64,000 bases of DNA from Marinibacterium anthonyi (lineage in GTDB: Bacteria; Pseudomonadota; Alphaproteobacteria; Rhodobacterales; Rhodobacteraceae), in the NCBI GenBank assembly GCA_003217735.2, contig CP031585.1, positions 4,832,501-4,896,500 on the forward strand. The letters are read 5' to 3'. This document shows positions 18,483-26,924 of this stretch, piece after piece. Made by a program: the position numbers and the translations under genes. The stretch's first letter is position 1. The number at the start of each line of letters is the position of its first letter. The notes under the pieces were generated by a model. It searched no databases and had not been told where the DNA came from. It worked only from the letters and a program-made list of their open reading frames with translations.

Positions 18483-19920
18483 GGCCCTGCGGGCCGGGAT
18501 CATCGCCGTCCTGGCGCTGACCCTCTACCGTGTCGTCCTGCTGGCTTTCGCCTCCGCCGATCTTTTCGTGGACGAGGCGCAATACTGGGCCTGGGGCCAG
18601 CACCTGGAATTCGGCTATTATTCCAAGCCGCCGCTGATCGCCTGGGTCATCCGCGCCGTCACCACCCTTGCCGGCAGCGACGCGCCTTTCTGGATCCGCC
18701 TGCCCGGGCCCCTGTTCCACGGCGCCGCCGCGCTCTCCACCCTCGCCATAGCCCGCAGGCTCTGGGGGGATGCCGCCGGCGCCGCCACCGGCATCGCCTA
18801 TGCCGCGATGCCCGGCGTGGCCCTGGGCGCGCTGCTGTTTTCCACCGACACGATCCTGCTGCCGTTCTTCGCGCTGGCCCTGCTGTTCTGGCTGCGGCTG
18901 ACCGAACGGGCCTCGGCGACGACGGCGCTGGCCATGGGCGCGGCCCTGGGGTTGGGCATGCTGGCGAAATACGCCGCGATCTACTTTCTGCTGGGCGCGC
19001 TGCTGTCGGTGATCTGCGTGAAAGACGCCCGGATTTCCTGGCGGGACGCCGCGCTGGCCGTGCTCGCCTTCGTGCTGGTCTTCGCGCCGAACATCGTCTG
19101 GAACCTGGCCAACGGGCTGACCACCGTTTCCCACACCGCCGACAACGTCGACTGGATCAACGATCCCTCCGCCCGCCTGCATCTGAACTTCGCGGGCCTG
19201 GGCGAATTCCTTGGCGGTCAGTTCGGCGTCATGGGCCCGGTGTTCTTCGCCGCCTACCTGGTCGTCACACTGCGCAGGATCCTGCGCGGCGACAGCCCGT
19301 CGCGCTGGCTGATCTGGATGAGCCTGCCGATCATCGTGCTGGTCTGCATCCAGGCCGTGCTGTCGCGCGCCTATGCCAACTGGGCCGCCCCGGCCTATGT
19401 CGCCGGCATCGTCCTGACGGCCCCCTGGCTCTTTGCCAATGCGCGCAGGACCTACTGGATCGGCCTTGGCATCAACCTGGCCCTGTCGCTGATCCTGCCC
19501 ATCGCCGCCGTCTTCGCGACGTCCTGGCAGATGAACGGCCGCCTGCTGCTGGAACGCTATGTCGGCCGGACCGCGGCGGCCGAACGCATCCTCGACATCG
19601 CCGACGACGCCGATATCCGGGACGTGGTGTCCACCAGCCGCGATCTTCTGGCCAGCCTCTTCCACGAGGCAAAGGGCCAAGACGCACACATCTGGTCCGT
19701 CCCCTACCCCGACCACCCGCCGCATTACTACGCGCAGCGGTTCCCCTATCCCGCGGGCCAATCCGCCCCGGCGCTGTACGTGGATTTCCAAGCCGTGCCG
19801 CCCGAATGCGCCCCCGGCACCGAGGTCACCGAAATCGCCCGCTGGACCCCCGACCAGGGCGCCTATCGCGGCCGCACCCTCATCGCCTGGAAGGTCGGGC
19901 CCGGCTGCTGGTCCGATTGA
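18436..19920 (+). CDS. Family 39 (ArnT/PMT-like) glycosyltransferase
   Basis: A 494-residue integral membrane protein of the GT39 superfamily, which takes a sugar from a polyprenyl-phosphate carrier and puts it on lipid A or a protein in the periplasm. The conserved acidic motif FVDEAQYWAWG, in the first periplasmic loop, is present, followed by GYYSKPPLIAWVI. About ten or more membrane segments follow, then a C-terminal periplasmic domain. ATG 18436 lies inside the LAB_N gene; there is no later start before the conserved motif, so the overlap is probably real. Together with the two genes before it this is a three-gene glycolipid modification unit. Confidence 0.8.
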   Translation: MPATSGWSTPKSAAPEALRAGIIAVLALTLYRVVLLAFASADLFVDEAQYWAWGQHLEFGYYSKPPLIAWVIRAVTTLAGSDAPFWIRLPGPLFHGAAALSTLAIARRLWGDAAGAATGIAYAAMPGVALGALLFSTDTILLPFFALALLFWLRLTERASATTALAMGAALGLGMLAKYAAIYFLLGALLSVICVKDARISWRDAALAVLAFVLVFAPNIVWNLANGLTTVSHTADNVDWINDPSARLHLNFAGLGEFLGGQFGVMGPVFFAAYLVVTLRRILRGDSPSRWLIWMSLPIIVLVCIQAVLSRAYANWAAPAYVAGIVLTAPWLFANARRTYWIGLGINLALSLILPIAAVFATSWQMNGRLLLERYVGRTAAAERILDIADDADIRDVVSTSRDLLASLFHEAKGQDAHIWSVPYPDHPPHYYAQRFPYPAGQSAPALYVDFQAVPPECAPGTEVTEIARWTPDQGAYRGRTLIAWKVGPGCWSD

Positions 19921-19923
19921 AGG

Positions 19924-20715
19924 TCAGCCCCGCGACGAACCGGGCGACCCGGGCAGCGCCATCGCGCGCACCTTGTACAGCAGGTCGATGAACCCCTTAA
20001 CCTGGTATTCGCAGGCCGCCCGCCCCTTGTCGGCCGTGGCCTGCGCCGCCTCGCCCACGATGCCCGTGTCCGACAGATCGCTGGCGATCCAGCCGTAGCT
20101 GACCGGCCCGATCGGCGGCACCGGCGTCACCTCGGCGCTGGAGGGCGTATCGACGGCCTTTGACATGTCGACCGTGTGCGGCGCGAAGGCCAGCATCATC
20201 GACGTCTCGCGGTCCCCGCCATGAATCCCGAATGCCAGTTCCCGTTCCGAAAACAATCCCTCGGGCGTGCCGAACCCGCTCCACTGGCATTTCACGGCCA
20301 GCATGTCGGCCTGCACCCGCAATTCCCGCGACAGGATCGACACCAGGTCCAGGTTGCCGCCGTGTGAATTGACGATGACGATCTTCTTCACCCCGGCGCG
20401 CGCCACCGACAGCCCGATCTCGGTCCAGGCGGCCAGCGCGGTGGCGGCACTCAGCGTCACGGTGCCCCCGGCCCACAGGTGTTCATTCGACTTGCCGACC
20501 GCCTGAACCGGCAGGATCCGGATATCCAGGTCGTCGGGCACCACGCGGCGCAGCTCGTCCAGCATGCCCTGCGCGATCAGCGTATCGGTCCCCACCGGCA
20601 GGTGCGGCCCGTGCTGCTCGATCGCGGCGGTGGGCAGGATGGCGATGGTGTTCATCGCATCGCAATCGGCGAATTCGGCGTAGCGGTATTCGGCCCAGTC
20701 CAGTCGTCGGGTCAT
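19924..20715 (-). CDS. Creatininase-family amidohydrolase
   Basis: A 263-residue metal-dependent amidohydrolase of the creatininase family. The metal ligands are visible: AIEQHGPHLP (Glu about 33, His about 35), GTDT (Asp about 44), NSHGGN (His about 118) and GGDRETS (Glu about 170). The family includes creatininase, formamide hydrolases of flavin and deazaflavin biosynthesis, and other cyclic or linear amide hydrolases, so the substrate is open. It is the last gene of a long minus-strand cluster with an importer, a flavin oxidase and two reductases, where it may open a ring or cleave an amide. A 90-base gap with a strong hairpin separates it from the preceding gene. Confidence 0.85.
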   Translation of the reverse strand: MTRRLDWAEYRYAEFADCDAMNTIAILPTAAIEQHGPHLPVGTDTLIAQGMLDELRRVVPDDLDIRILPVQAVGKSNEHLWAGGTVTLSAATALAAWTEIGLSVARAGVKKIVIVNSHGGNLDLVSILSRELRVQADMLAVKCQWSGFGTPEGLFSERELAFGIHGGDRETSMMLAFAPHTVDMSKAVDTPSSAEVTPVPPIGPVSYGWIASDLSDTGIVGEAAQATADKGRAACEYQVKGFIDLLYKVRAMALPGSPGSSRG

Positions 20716-20744
20716 TCATCTCTCTCCGTTATCCGCCAGCGCGC

Positions 20745-20797
20745 CGGGCAGCGGCCGCGCGCGGGGCGGGCGGGTGGGGCCGTGCGGCCGCTGCCCG
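20745..20797 (+). repeat. Large inverted repeat with a G-quadruplex-type loop, second copy
   Basis: GGGCAGCGGCCGC (20746-20758) and GCGGCCGCTGCCC (20784-20796) form a perfect 13-bp stem, 14 bp with the flanking C/G. The loop holds GGGGCGGGCGGGTGGGG (20763-20779), a canonical four-run G pattern. It fills the gap between the creatininase start and the 3' end of the upstream oxidoreductase. The loop is close to that of the element at 12734-12792, while the stems differ. Confidence 0.55.
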
Positions 20798-20805
20798 CCC
20801 ACCCA

Positions 20806-21432
20806 TCACGCGCGCACCGCCTCGCTGCATTGGGTATGCGCCGCGAACCGTTCCATCTTGCGCGCCACCTTCGCCAGGTGCCGGGCCCGGCTTTGCGGGG
20901 TCGAGGCATCCATCAGGTAGTGCGCGGCAAAGACCGTCTTGCACCGTTTGGCCAGGATGAACCGCAGCCCCCGCATCAACGTCCGCCGCCCCGGCGCGCC
21001 CACGACCCGCGTCAGCCACCAGCTGGCGCCGCAGGTGGTAAAGACCCCCAGCCGCGTGATGTTCGTCAGCCCCGGGCGGATATCCCCATGCTCGTCATCG
21101 GGCATCTTGAACGCGACCCCCGGCACCAGCGTCCGGTCCAGCCACCCCTTCAGCAGCGCCGGCAGCCCGTACCACCAGGTCGGGTAGACAAAGATCAGCG
21201 TGTCGCACCAGGTCAGGTCGTCGACATAGCCTTCGACCCCGGTCTGGTTGCTGCTTTCGTCCTCGTACCATTCGTGTTCGCGCGCCGTCAGCACCGGGGG
21301 AAACCCCCGCGCATACAGATCCACCAGGCGGATCTCGGCCTGCGCCTCGCTCAGTTTCTCCAGAACAACATCCCGCACGGCTTCGGTGAAACTCCCCTGC
21401 CGCGGGTGACAATACACAACAAGCGCCCGCAT
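20806..21432 (-). CDS. Flavodoxin-fold NAD(P)H oxidoreductase
   Basis: A 208-residue flavoprotein of the NAD(P)H dehydrogenase (quinone) type, Flavodoxin_2 fold. The start MRALVVYCHPRQGSFTEAV is the FMN/FAD phosphate loop, and FVYPTWWYGLPALLKGWLDR is the hallmark segment of the family. Such enzymes pass two electrons from NAD(P)H to quinones or other small acceptors. It directly abuts the preceding gene (start codon ends one base before the other gene's stop codon), and the two are related copies. In context it may reduce an intermediate of the catabolic operon or recycle flavin. Confidence 0.8.
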   Translation of the reverse strand: MRALVVYCHPRQGSFTEAVRDVVLEKLSEAQAEIRLVDLYARGFPPVLTAREHEWYEDESSNQTGVEGYVDDLTWCDTLIFVYPTWWYGLPALLKGWLDRTLVPGVAFKMPDDEHGDIRPGLTNITRLGVFTTCGASWWLTRVVGAPGRRTLMRGLRFILAKRCKTVFAAHYLMDASTPQSRARHLAKVARKMERFAAHTQCSEAVRA

Positions 21433-22014
21433 TCAGAACGCCTCCATTTCCTTACCCACACGGGCGAGGAATGCCGCCCGTTTCTCGTTACTGGCGCGGT
21501 TCATGTCATATAACGCCAGGTAACGCATCTTCTCGGGACGACAGACGTTCCAGACTGCGCGCTTCACGCAACGCCGGGGCGGATCCCCCGCCCCGATCGC
21601 CCGCAACCGCGTGCCGCCATAGGTCGTCACCGCCGCCAGCTTGCGGATATGGGTCAGGTTCGGCTTGACGAACCCATCCTCCAGCCGGAACGACACGCCC
21701 GGCAGGAACACCCGGTCCAGGAACCCCTTCAGGATCGCCGGATAGCCGAAATTCCAGACCGGAAACACCATCACCAGCGCCTGCGCCGCCCGCAACCGGT
21801 CGACATACTCGCGCACCGGCTCAAGGTTGGGCCCCTCGTCATGATAGCCCCTCCGTTCCTCCTCGGTCAGCACGGGCGAGAACCCCTCGCGGTTCAGGTC
21901 GCAATCGTCGACCTCCCAACCCTTCGACGTCAGCGCCTCGACCGTGCGCGCATGCAGCGCGGCGGAAAAGCTTTCCGGGCAGGGATGGGCAAACAGAACC
22001 AGCGCGCGCGCCAT
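21433..22014 (-). CDS. Flavodoxin-fold NAD(P)H oxidoreductase, paralogue
   Basis: A 193-residue member of the same Flavodoxin_2 family as its downstream neighbour. It starts ALVLFAHPCPESFSAAL and carries MVFPVWNFGYPAILKGFLDR. The pair probably arose by tandem duplication, then diverged; two subunits or two steps of one pathway are possible. It abuts the flavin oxidase gene upstream with no spacing, which argues for one transcript. Confidence 0.8.
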   Translation of the reverse strand: MARALVLFAHPCPESFSAALHARTVEALTSKGWEVDDCDLNREGFSPVLTEEERRGYHDEGPNLEPVREYVDRLRAAQALVMVFPVWNFGYPAILKGFLDRVFLPGVSFRLEDGFVKPNLTHIRKLAAVTTYGGTRLRAIGAGDPPRRCVKRAVWNVCRPEKMRYLALYDMNRASNEKRAAFLARVGKEMEAF

Positions 22015-23415
22015 TCATTCCGCCCCCTGCAGGCCCGGCCAGGCGTACATCCGGCCATAATCCCAATCCGGATCGTCCCAGGAAATCATCTTGCCCGGGT
22101 TCAGCAGCCCCTTGGGGTCCGCCACCCGCTTGAACGCCAGCTGGATGTCGTCCACGTTCTGCCGCCCGCCTTCCTCCAGCGTATAGCGATGCGGGTTGAA
22201 GATCAGCGCGCCGGCTTCTTCATGCAGGCGGATGATCTCGTCCAGCCGCTCCTCGGTGGTGAACTTGACCATCGACAGCCCGGCAAAGGCCACCTTGCCG
22301 TTCATCCGGATCGCTTCGAGGTGCTGCAGCACCTCGGGGCTGAAATCGTCCCGCATCTTCGCGATCAGGTCCAGGTGTTCGGGGAAGCCGTACCGCACCT
22401 GCAGGTAGGTGATCGACGGATCCACCTTCAGCGCGCGCAGCGTCGTGTGGTTCCAGCCGTATTCAAACACCGGTCCCGGGCCGCGTTCCCAATCGTGATC
22501 GTCCGACCGGTAGATCATGTTCATCTGCGGCCGCCGGTTCAGAAAGGTCAGGAACCCGTCCATCGACTGCGGCGCGACCATCAGGCCGACCAGGTGCGTG
22601 CCCTCGTCCACATGCGGTTTGACCCTCGTGAAATAGGCATGCGCCGTGGGGGCCTCGTAGACCGAGGCCAGCTTCAAAAGGATCCCGTCCTCGTTGGCCA
22701 GCTCGTCGGCGAACCGCGTCGCCTCCATGAAATCGTCGGACGCCACGAAGATGTCGACCCAGTCATAGGCCGGGGCCAGGGGCATCTCCAGTTCGGTGAT
22801 GATCCCGTTGGTGCCATAGGCGTGGGACACGCGGGCCAGCTCCTCGCCGGTGAATTCCAGGATCCGCGGCTGTTCCTCCATCGTCACCACCCGCAGGCGG
22901 ATGATGTTGCCCAGATCGCGCAGCGACCCCCAACGCACCGATCCAACGCCGCCCGATCCGCCGGCGATGAACCCGCCGATGGTGGCCGTCGCCCAGGTGG
23001 ACGAAAACATCCGGATCTCCTGCCCCGATTGCGCGCGGCACTCGGCGTCCAGGTCCTTCAGCAGGCAGCCGGGTTCCACGATCACCCGGCCCGGCAGCAC
23101 CGCCTTCACCCGGTTGAGGAACCGCAGATGCATCACGCAGCCCCCCGCCAGCGGCATCGCCTGCCCGTAATTGCCGGTTCCGGCGCCGCGCGTGGTCACC
23201 GGCACGTCATGGTCGTAACAAACCTTCAGCACCTCGATCACCTCGGCCTCGGTGCGCGGGCTGACCACGAAATCGGCGACCACGTGGTCCAGCCGGTCCT
23301 TCAGCACCGGCGAATACCAAAAGAAATCCCGGCTTTTCGACTTGATCGACGCGGGGTTCACGTCGATCTCCAAATGGGCCAGGGCCGCCTTGGCGGCTGC
23401 GACATTGTCTTTCAT
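22015..23415 (-). CDS. FAD-linked oxidase (FAD_binding_4, GlcD/VAO-like)
   Basis: A 466-residue flavoenzyme of the vanillyl-alcohol oxidase/GlcD superfamily. The FAD-binding half shows TTRGAGTGNYGQAMPLAGG (about residues 74-92) and TIGGFIAGGSGG further on. The C-terminal cap ends in the usual DPKGLLNPGKMIS. Members oxidise hydroxy acids, phenols or sugars. It lies between an NMT1-type importer and two NAD(P)H oxidoreductases, suggesting that it performs an early oxidation of the imported compound. Which one is unknown. Confidence 0.8.
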   Translation of the reverse strand: MKDNVAAAKAALAHLEIDVNPASIKSKSRDFFWYSPVLKDRLDHVVADFVVSPRTEAEVIEVLKVCYDHDVPVTTRGAGTGNYGQAMPLAGGCVMHLRFLNRVKAVLPGRVIVEPGCLLKDLDAECRAQSGQEIRMFSSTWATATIGGFIAGGSGGVGSVRWGSLRDLGNIIRLRVVTMEEQPRILEFTGEELARVSHAYGTNGIITELEMPLAPAYDWVDIFVASDDFMEATRFADELANEDGILLKLASVYEAPTAHAYFTRVKPHVDEGTHLVGLMVAPQSMDGFLTFLNRRPQMNMIYRSDDHDWERGPGPVFEYGWNHTTLRALKVDPSITYLQVRYGFPEHLDLIAKMRDDFSPEVLQHLEAIRMNGKVAFAGLSMVKFTTEERLDEIIRLHEEAGALIFNPHRYTLEEGGRQNVDDIQLAFKRVADPKGLLNPGKMISWDDPDWDYGRMYAWPGLQGAE

Positions 23416-23424
23416 GTCTTCTCC

Positions 23425-24276
23425 TCAGACCTCCCGCTTGATGGCGCTTTCATGCCATTTCCGCAGAAGCATATGGCTGATGATACTGGTCAGCGAATAG
23501 ATCGCCACGCCCGCGCCCGCGATCAGGAACAGCGCCGCGAACATGCGGGGAATGTTCAGCCGATAGCCGGCTTCAAGAATGCGGAACGCCAGCCCCGCGC
23601 CCATGCCACCCGTACCAGCAGCAAATTCGGCCACCACCGCACCGATCAGGCTCAGCCCCCCGGCAATCCGCAGACCGCCCAGGAAATAGGGCAAAGCCGA
23701 AGGCAGCTGCAGGTAGCGCAGCTTTTGCCAGCGGGTGGCTTCGTAGATGGTGAACAGGTCGCGCAGGTTGTGGTCGGTGGAATTCAGGCCCAGCGTCGTG
23801 TTCGACAGGATCGGGAAGAACGCCACGATCCAGGCGCACAGGATGATCGCCGGCACCGTGTCCATGTAGATCAGGATCAGCGGCGCGATGGAAATCACCG
23901 GCGTCACCTGAAGGATGACCGCATAGGGGTAAAACGCCATTTCCAGCCAGCGCGACTGCGTGAACAGCACGGCCAGCCCCACACCGCCGATGATCGCGGC
24001 CACCAGCGCGGCAAAGGCCACCTTCAGCGTGATGAACAGGCTGCCGACCAGCGTGCCCCAGTCGATCCACAGCGTTTTCGCCACCAGCCCGGGGCGCGGC
24101 AGGATGTAATGCGGGATCTCGTTGATCACCACGATCCGGTCCCAGCCCCAGATCGCCAGGATCCCCACCACGATGGGCACCACCCAGCGCCCGATCCGGT
24201 CCAGCCTGCGCCGCCGCTGGCGGGCGGCTTCCTCGGGGTCCATGCCCATGATCAGGTCGTCGTCGGCGATGCTCAT
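23425..24276 (-). CDS. ABC transporter permease, SsuC/TauC/ThiX type
   Basis: A 283-residue inner-membrane permease with about six membrane segments and the binding-protein-dependent transport EAA-type loop (EATRWQKLRYLQLPSALPYF). This class works with NMT1/THI5-like binding proteins in uptake of sulfonates, nitrate, pyrimidine or thiamin precursors and similar small molecules. The start overlaps the ATPase stop by four bases. It is nine bases from the flavin oxidase gene downstream. Confidence 0.85.
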   Translation of the reverse strand: MSIADDDLIMGMDPEEAARQRRRRLDRIGRWVVPIVVGILAIWGWDRIVVINEIPHYILPRPGLVAKTLWIDWGTLVGSLFITLKVAFAALVAAIIGGVGLAVLFTQSRWLEMAFYPYAVILQVTPVISIAPLILIYMDTVPAIILCAWIVAFFPILSNTTLGLNSTDHNLRDLFTIYEATRWQKLRYLQLPSALPYFLGGLRIAGGLSLIGAVVAEFAAGTGGMGAGLAFRILEAGYRLNIPRMFAALFLIAGAGVAIYSLTSIISHMLLRKWHESAIKREV

Positions 24277-25061
24277 GCGGCCTCCCCCATGGCGCGTTTC
24301 AGCGCGTCGGATGCGTCACGGCAATGGGCGGCGTAATCGGCGCTGGTGCGATAGATTTCGGTGCGCGGATAGGGCTCGTTCACGCCCACCTCCTCGATCA
24401 CCCGGCCCGGACGGGCGGCCATGATCACGATGCGATCCGACAGGAACACGCTTTCGAACACCGAATGGGTCACGAAGATCACCGTGCAGCCCAGCTTGTC
24501 CTTCATCGCCAGCAGGTCGTTGTTCAGCTTGAACCGCGTGATTTCATCCAGCGCGGCAAAGGGTTCGTCCATCAGGATCAGCGACGGCTTGGTCACCATC
24601 GCCCGCGCGATCGACACGCGCATCTTCATGCCCCCCGACAGCTCCCTTGGATACGCCTTCTCGAAGCCCTTCAGCCCGACCAGCTCCAGCGCCTCGGCAA
24701 TATCGCCCCTGACCTGCGCCTTGGGCCGCCCCTTCAGCCGCATCGGCAGCCAGACGTTATCCTCCACCGTCGCCCAGGGCATCAGCGTGGCCTCCTGGAA
24801 CACCACGCCCAGCTCGCGCGGACCTTCCCAGCGGATCCTTCCCTGCGTCGGATGGATCAGCCCCGCGATCAGCCGCAGCGCGGTCGACTTCCCGCACCCC
24901 GACGGCCCCAGCAACGATATGAAATCGCCCTGCCGCACGTCCAGCGACATGCCCCGCAACGCCACCACGTCCCGGCCAAAGGTCTTGCCCACCCGGTCGA
25001 TCTGCATCAGCAGAGGACGCGCCGTGACCTCCGGCGCGTCCAAGGTTTGCGTCCCGGTCAC
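24273..25061 (-). CDS. ABC transporter ATP-binding protein, SsuB/TauB type
   Basis: A 262-residue nucleotide-binding subunit. Walker A is GPSGCGKST, the signature is LSGGMKMR and Walker B is LILMDEPFAALDE, followed by an H-loop in FVTHS. It energises the neighbouring NMT1-type importer. GTG 25061 begins one base after the binding-protein stop and is my preferred start through coupling; ATG at about 25007 (MQIDRVGKTF) is a shorter alternative, since no strong ribosome binding site precedes the GTG. Confidence 0.85.
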   Translation of the reverse strand: MTGTQTLDAPEVTARPLLMQIDRVGKTFGRDVVALRGMSLDVRQGDFISLLGPSGCGKSTALRLIAGLIHPTQGRIRWEGPRELGVVFQEATLMPWATVEDNVWLPMRLKGRPKAQVRGDIAEALELVGLKGFEKAYPRELSGGMKMRVSIARAMVTKPSLILMDEPFAALDEITRFKLNNDLLAMKDKLGCTVIFVTHSVFESVFLSDRIVIMAARPGRVIEEVGVNEPYPRTEIYRTSADYAAHCRDASDALKRAMGEAA

Positions 25062-25062
25062 G

Positions 25063-26073
25063 TCAGTTGCCGGTCAGCTTGGCCTTGACCGGCAGCGCGG
25101 CGCCGGTGTTGGCGAAGTCCAGCGTATAGGCCGATTTGTAATCCAGCCCCGCATCCACGACGCCCGCGTGCACCATCTTGTCGTAGAAATCCTTGACCGT
25201 CGCATCGGTCATCGCGCCGATGCCCAGTTCGATGCTGTCGCCGCTGTCGACGATCCCGTATTCCTTCATCTTGTCGATGGAATAGTCGATCTGTTCCATC
25301 GTCATGTCGGCGTTGTCCTTCTGGATCAACGCATTGCCCGCGCTGGGATCGCCGTACAGGTAGTTCGCCCAGCCGATGGCCGACCCCTCGACAAAGCACT
25401 TCACCACCTCGGGCTTCTCCTCGATGGTCTTGTCCATCGCCACGACCAGCGTCGCGTAGGTCGAAAAGCCCTCGTCGGCCAGCACCCAGATATCGGGGCT
25501 GAACCCGCCTTCACGCTCGATCGCAAAGGGTTCGGACGTGATGTACCCCTGCTGCGCCGAATTCTCGTCGGCGAGGAAAGGCGCGGGGTTGAACGTGTAG
25601 GGCACCCGCTTGGCCGCGTCGAAGCCGTAATCGGTGATCAGCCACTGGTAGAAGCTCTGGAACCCGTTGTCGCCGATGAACAGCTTGTCCAGGTCCTTCA
25701 GCCCCTCGAAGCTGGTCACCTTGCCCGGGTGGCTCAGCAGCACCTGGGGTTCCTTCTGGAAATGCGCGGCCACGGCCTTCAGCGGGATCCCCTGCGCCAC
25801 CGCGTTGAATGGCAGCAGCAGGTTGCCGTCCATGACAAAGTCGATCTTGCCGGCCAGCAGCAGCGCGCGGTTGTTCACCTGCGGCCCGCCCGGCACGATG
25901 GTCACGTCAAGCCCGCAGGCCTCGTAGGTGCCGTCGGCCACGGCCTGGTAATAGCCGCCGTGTTCCGCCTCGGCGACCCAGTTGGTGCCAAAGGACACCT
26001 TGGTCAGTTCGGCGGACGCGCTGCCGGCGATCAGGGCCAGAACAGCGGCCCCCGCTGGAATGGATTTGGACAT
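25063..26073 (-). CDS. NMT1/THI5-like ABC substrate-binding protein
   Basis: A 336-residue periplasmic binding protein with signal peptide MSKSIPAGAAVLALIAGSASA. The mature start KVSFGTNWVAEAEHGGYYQA is typical of the NMT1 family, whose ligands include pyrimidines, thiamin precursors, sulfonates and nitrate. The open frame is longer, but ATG 26073 has AGGAGG before it and starts the signal peptide. It is the first gene of the minus-strand operon that runs to the creatininase-family gene. The ligand is not identifiable. Confidence 0.85.
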   Translation of the reverse strand: MSKSIPAGAAVLALIAGSASAELTKVSFGTNWVAEAEHGGYYQAVADGTYEACGLDVTIVPGGPQVNNRALLLAGKIDFVMDGNLLLPFNAVAQGIPLKAVAAHFQKEPQVLLSHPGKVTSFEGLKDLDKLFIGDNGFQSFYQWLITDYGFDAAKRVPYTFNPAPFLADENSAQQGYITSEPFAIEREGGFSPDIWVLADEGFSTYATLVVAMDKTIEEKPEVVKCFVEGSAIGWANYLYGDPSAGNALIQKDNADMTMEQIDYSIDKMKEYGIVDSGDSIELGIGAMTDATVKDFYDKMVHAGVVDAGLDYKSAYTLDFANTGAALPVKAKLTGN

Positions 26074-26197
26074 CGTAACCTCCTGTTGGCGTTCGTCTGG
26101 ACGCTCTTGTTGCACAGCAACACTTCAACGCCACGAAAGCCCCCGCCAGAGGCCGCAAACCACCAACGGCAGTTGTGCGTATTCGGTCATCTGACCC

Positions 26198-26212
26198 GCC
26201 CAATAATTGGGC
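26198..26212. promoter_or_regulatory. Perfect inverted repeat upstream of the importer operon
   Basis: GCCCAATAATTGGGC is a perfect 15-base inverted repeat around a central A. It is AT-rich for this genome and lies about 125 bases upstream of the binding-protein start and 20 bases past the methyltransferase stop. It could be a regulator's operator for the importer operon or part of the methyltransferase 3' end. No regulator gene is adjacent. Confidence 0.35.
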
Positions 26213-26231
26213 AGTTGTTTCCTGCAGATGT

Positions 26232-26717
26232 TTACTTCCTGTAGATGAAGCAGCGCCCCACAACCGCGTCCACGGGCAGCGGCTGTTCCTCCAGCCCGTC
26301 GAAATACATCCGGTCGCTCGACACCATCAGCCCGCCTTTGGCCAGCAACGGTTCGACCAGCGGCGAGATCCGGCGCGCGAAGACGTCGTTCTTGGCCCGG
26401 TCGTGGCCGCCCAGGTCGGCGTGGATCAGGCTTGCCACCGGCCCGAACCGGTCCAGCGCGGCGGGCAGGGTTTCCATCACGTCGCCCAGGATCTGGAACG
26501 CCTCGTCCGGCGTGGAATCGGGATGCGACGCGATGGCCCGTTCAAAGACGAATATGTCCCGGCCCGCGATCGTCTCGCGCATGTGGTGATACGTCCGCCC
26601 GTTGCCCAGACCCAGTTCGAACACCGGTCCGGGCAGGGCGGCGGTCTGCGCGATGGCGTGGTCCAGGCAGGCGCGCTGCGACACCATGCGGTCAATGAAC
26701 AGGTCAAGACGGGTCAT
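26232..26717 (-). CDS. Small class I SAM-dependent methyltransferase (Methyltransf_17-like)
   Basis: A 161-residue protein with the SAM-binding motif FELGLGNGRTYHHMRE (about residues 33-48). It looks like the small Methyltransf_17 family; the substrate of that family is unknown to me. It is clearly homologous to the protein at 45272-45748, which shares LGLGNGRTY-H-RE and the end of motif IV. It stands alone between two transport operons: a hairpin-bearing gap lies downstream and a divergent ABC operon upstream. Confidence 0.7.
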   Translation of the reverse strand: MTRLDLFIDRMVSQRACLDHAIAQTAALPGPVFELGLGNGRTYHHMRETIAGRDIFVFERAIASHPDSTPDEAFQILGDVMETLPAALDRFGPVASLIHADLGGHDRAKNDVFARRISPLVEPLLAKGGLMVSSDRMYFDGLEEQPLPVDAVVGRCFIYRK

Positions 26718-26840
26718 CTTCGTGTCCTCCGGTTTGAACGGTTAAGTCCGCCTCATGCCAGAGAAGGCGAACATTGTGGAGGGCCGGCATCGGAACTGGA
26801 AAAGCCGTGTGAAATCCGCCGTGAAAAGGCGATTCGTGTT

Positions 26841-26850
26841 TGACTAGTCA
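26841..26850. promoter_or_regulatory. Palindrome TGACTAGTCA in the divergent region
   Basis: A perfect 10-base palindrome 75 bases before the peptide-type ABC operon and 124 bases before the divergent methyltransferase gene. Palindromes of this shape serve as operators for several GntR-type regulators. The TTGACT it contains could also be a -35, but no good -10 follows. Confidence 0.25.
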
Positions 26851-26924
26851 GGCGGGGCCGCGCGAAAGTGACGGCGCACCACTCGACGATACTGATCAGA
26901 ATTTGACCGACCGAAAGCGCTTTT

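Noticed and set aside
21649-24336. An 895-codon plus-strand open frame across the oxidoreductase and permease genes
   Set aside because: It spans several real minus-strand genes with clear motifs and start/stop overlaps. Its own sequence is low in hydrophobic residues and has no recognisable feature.
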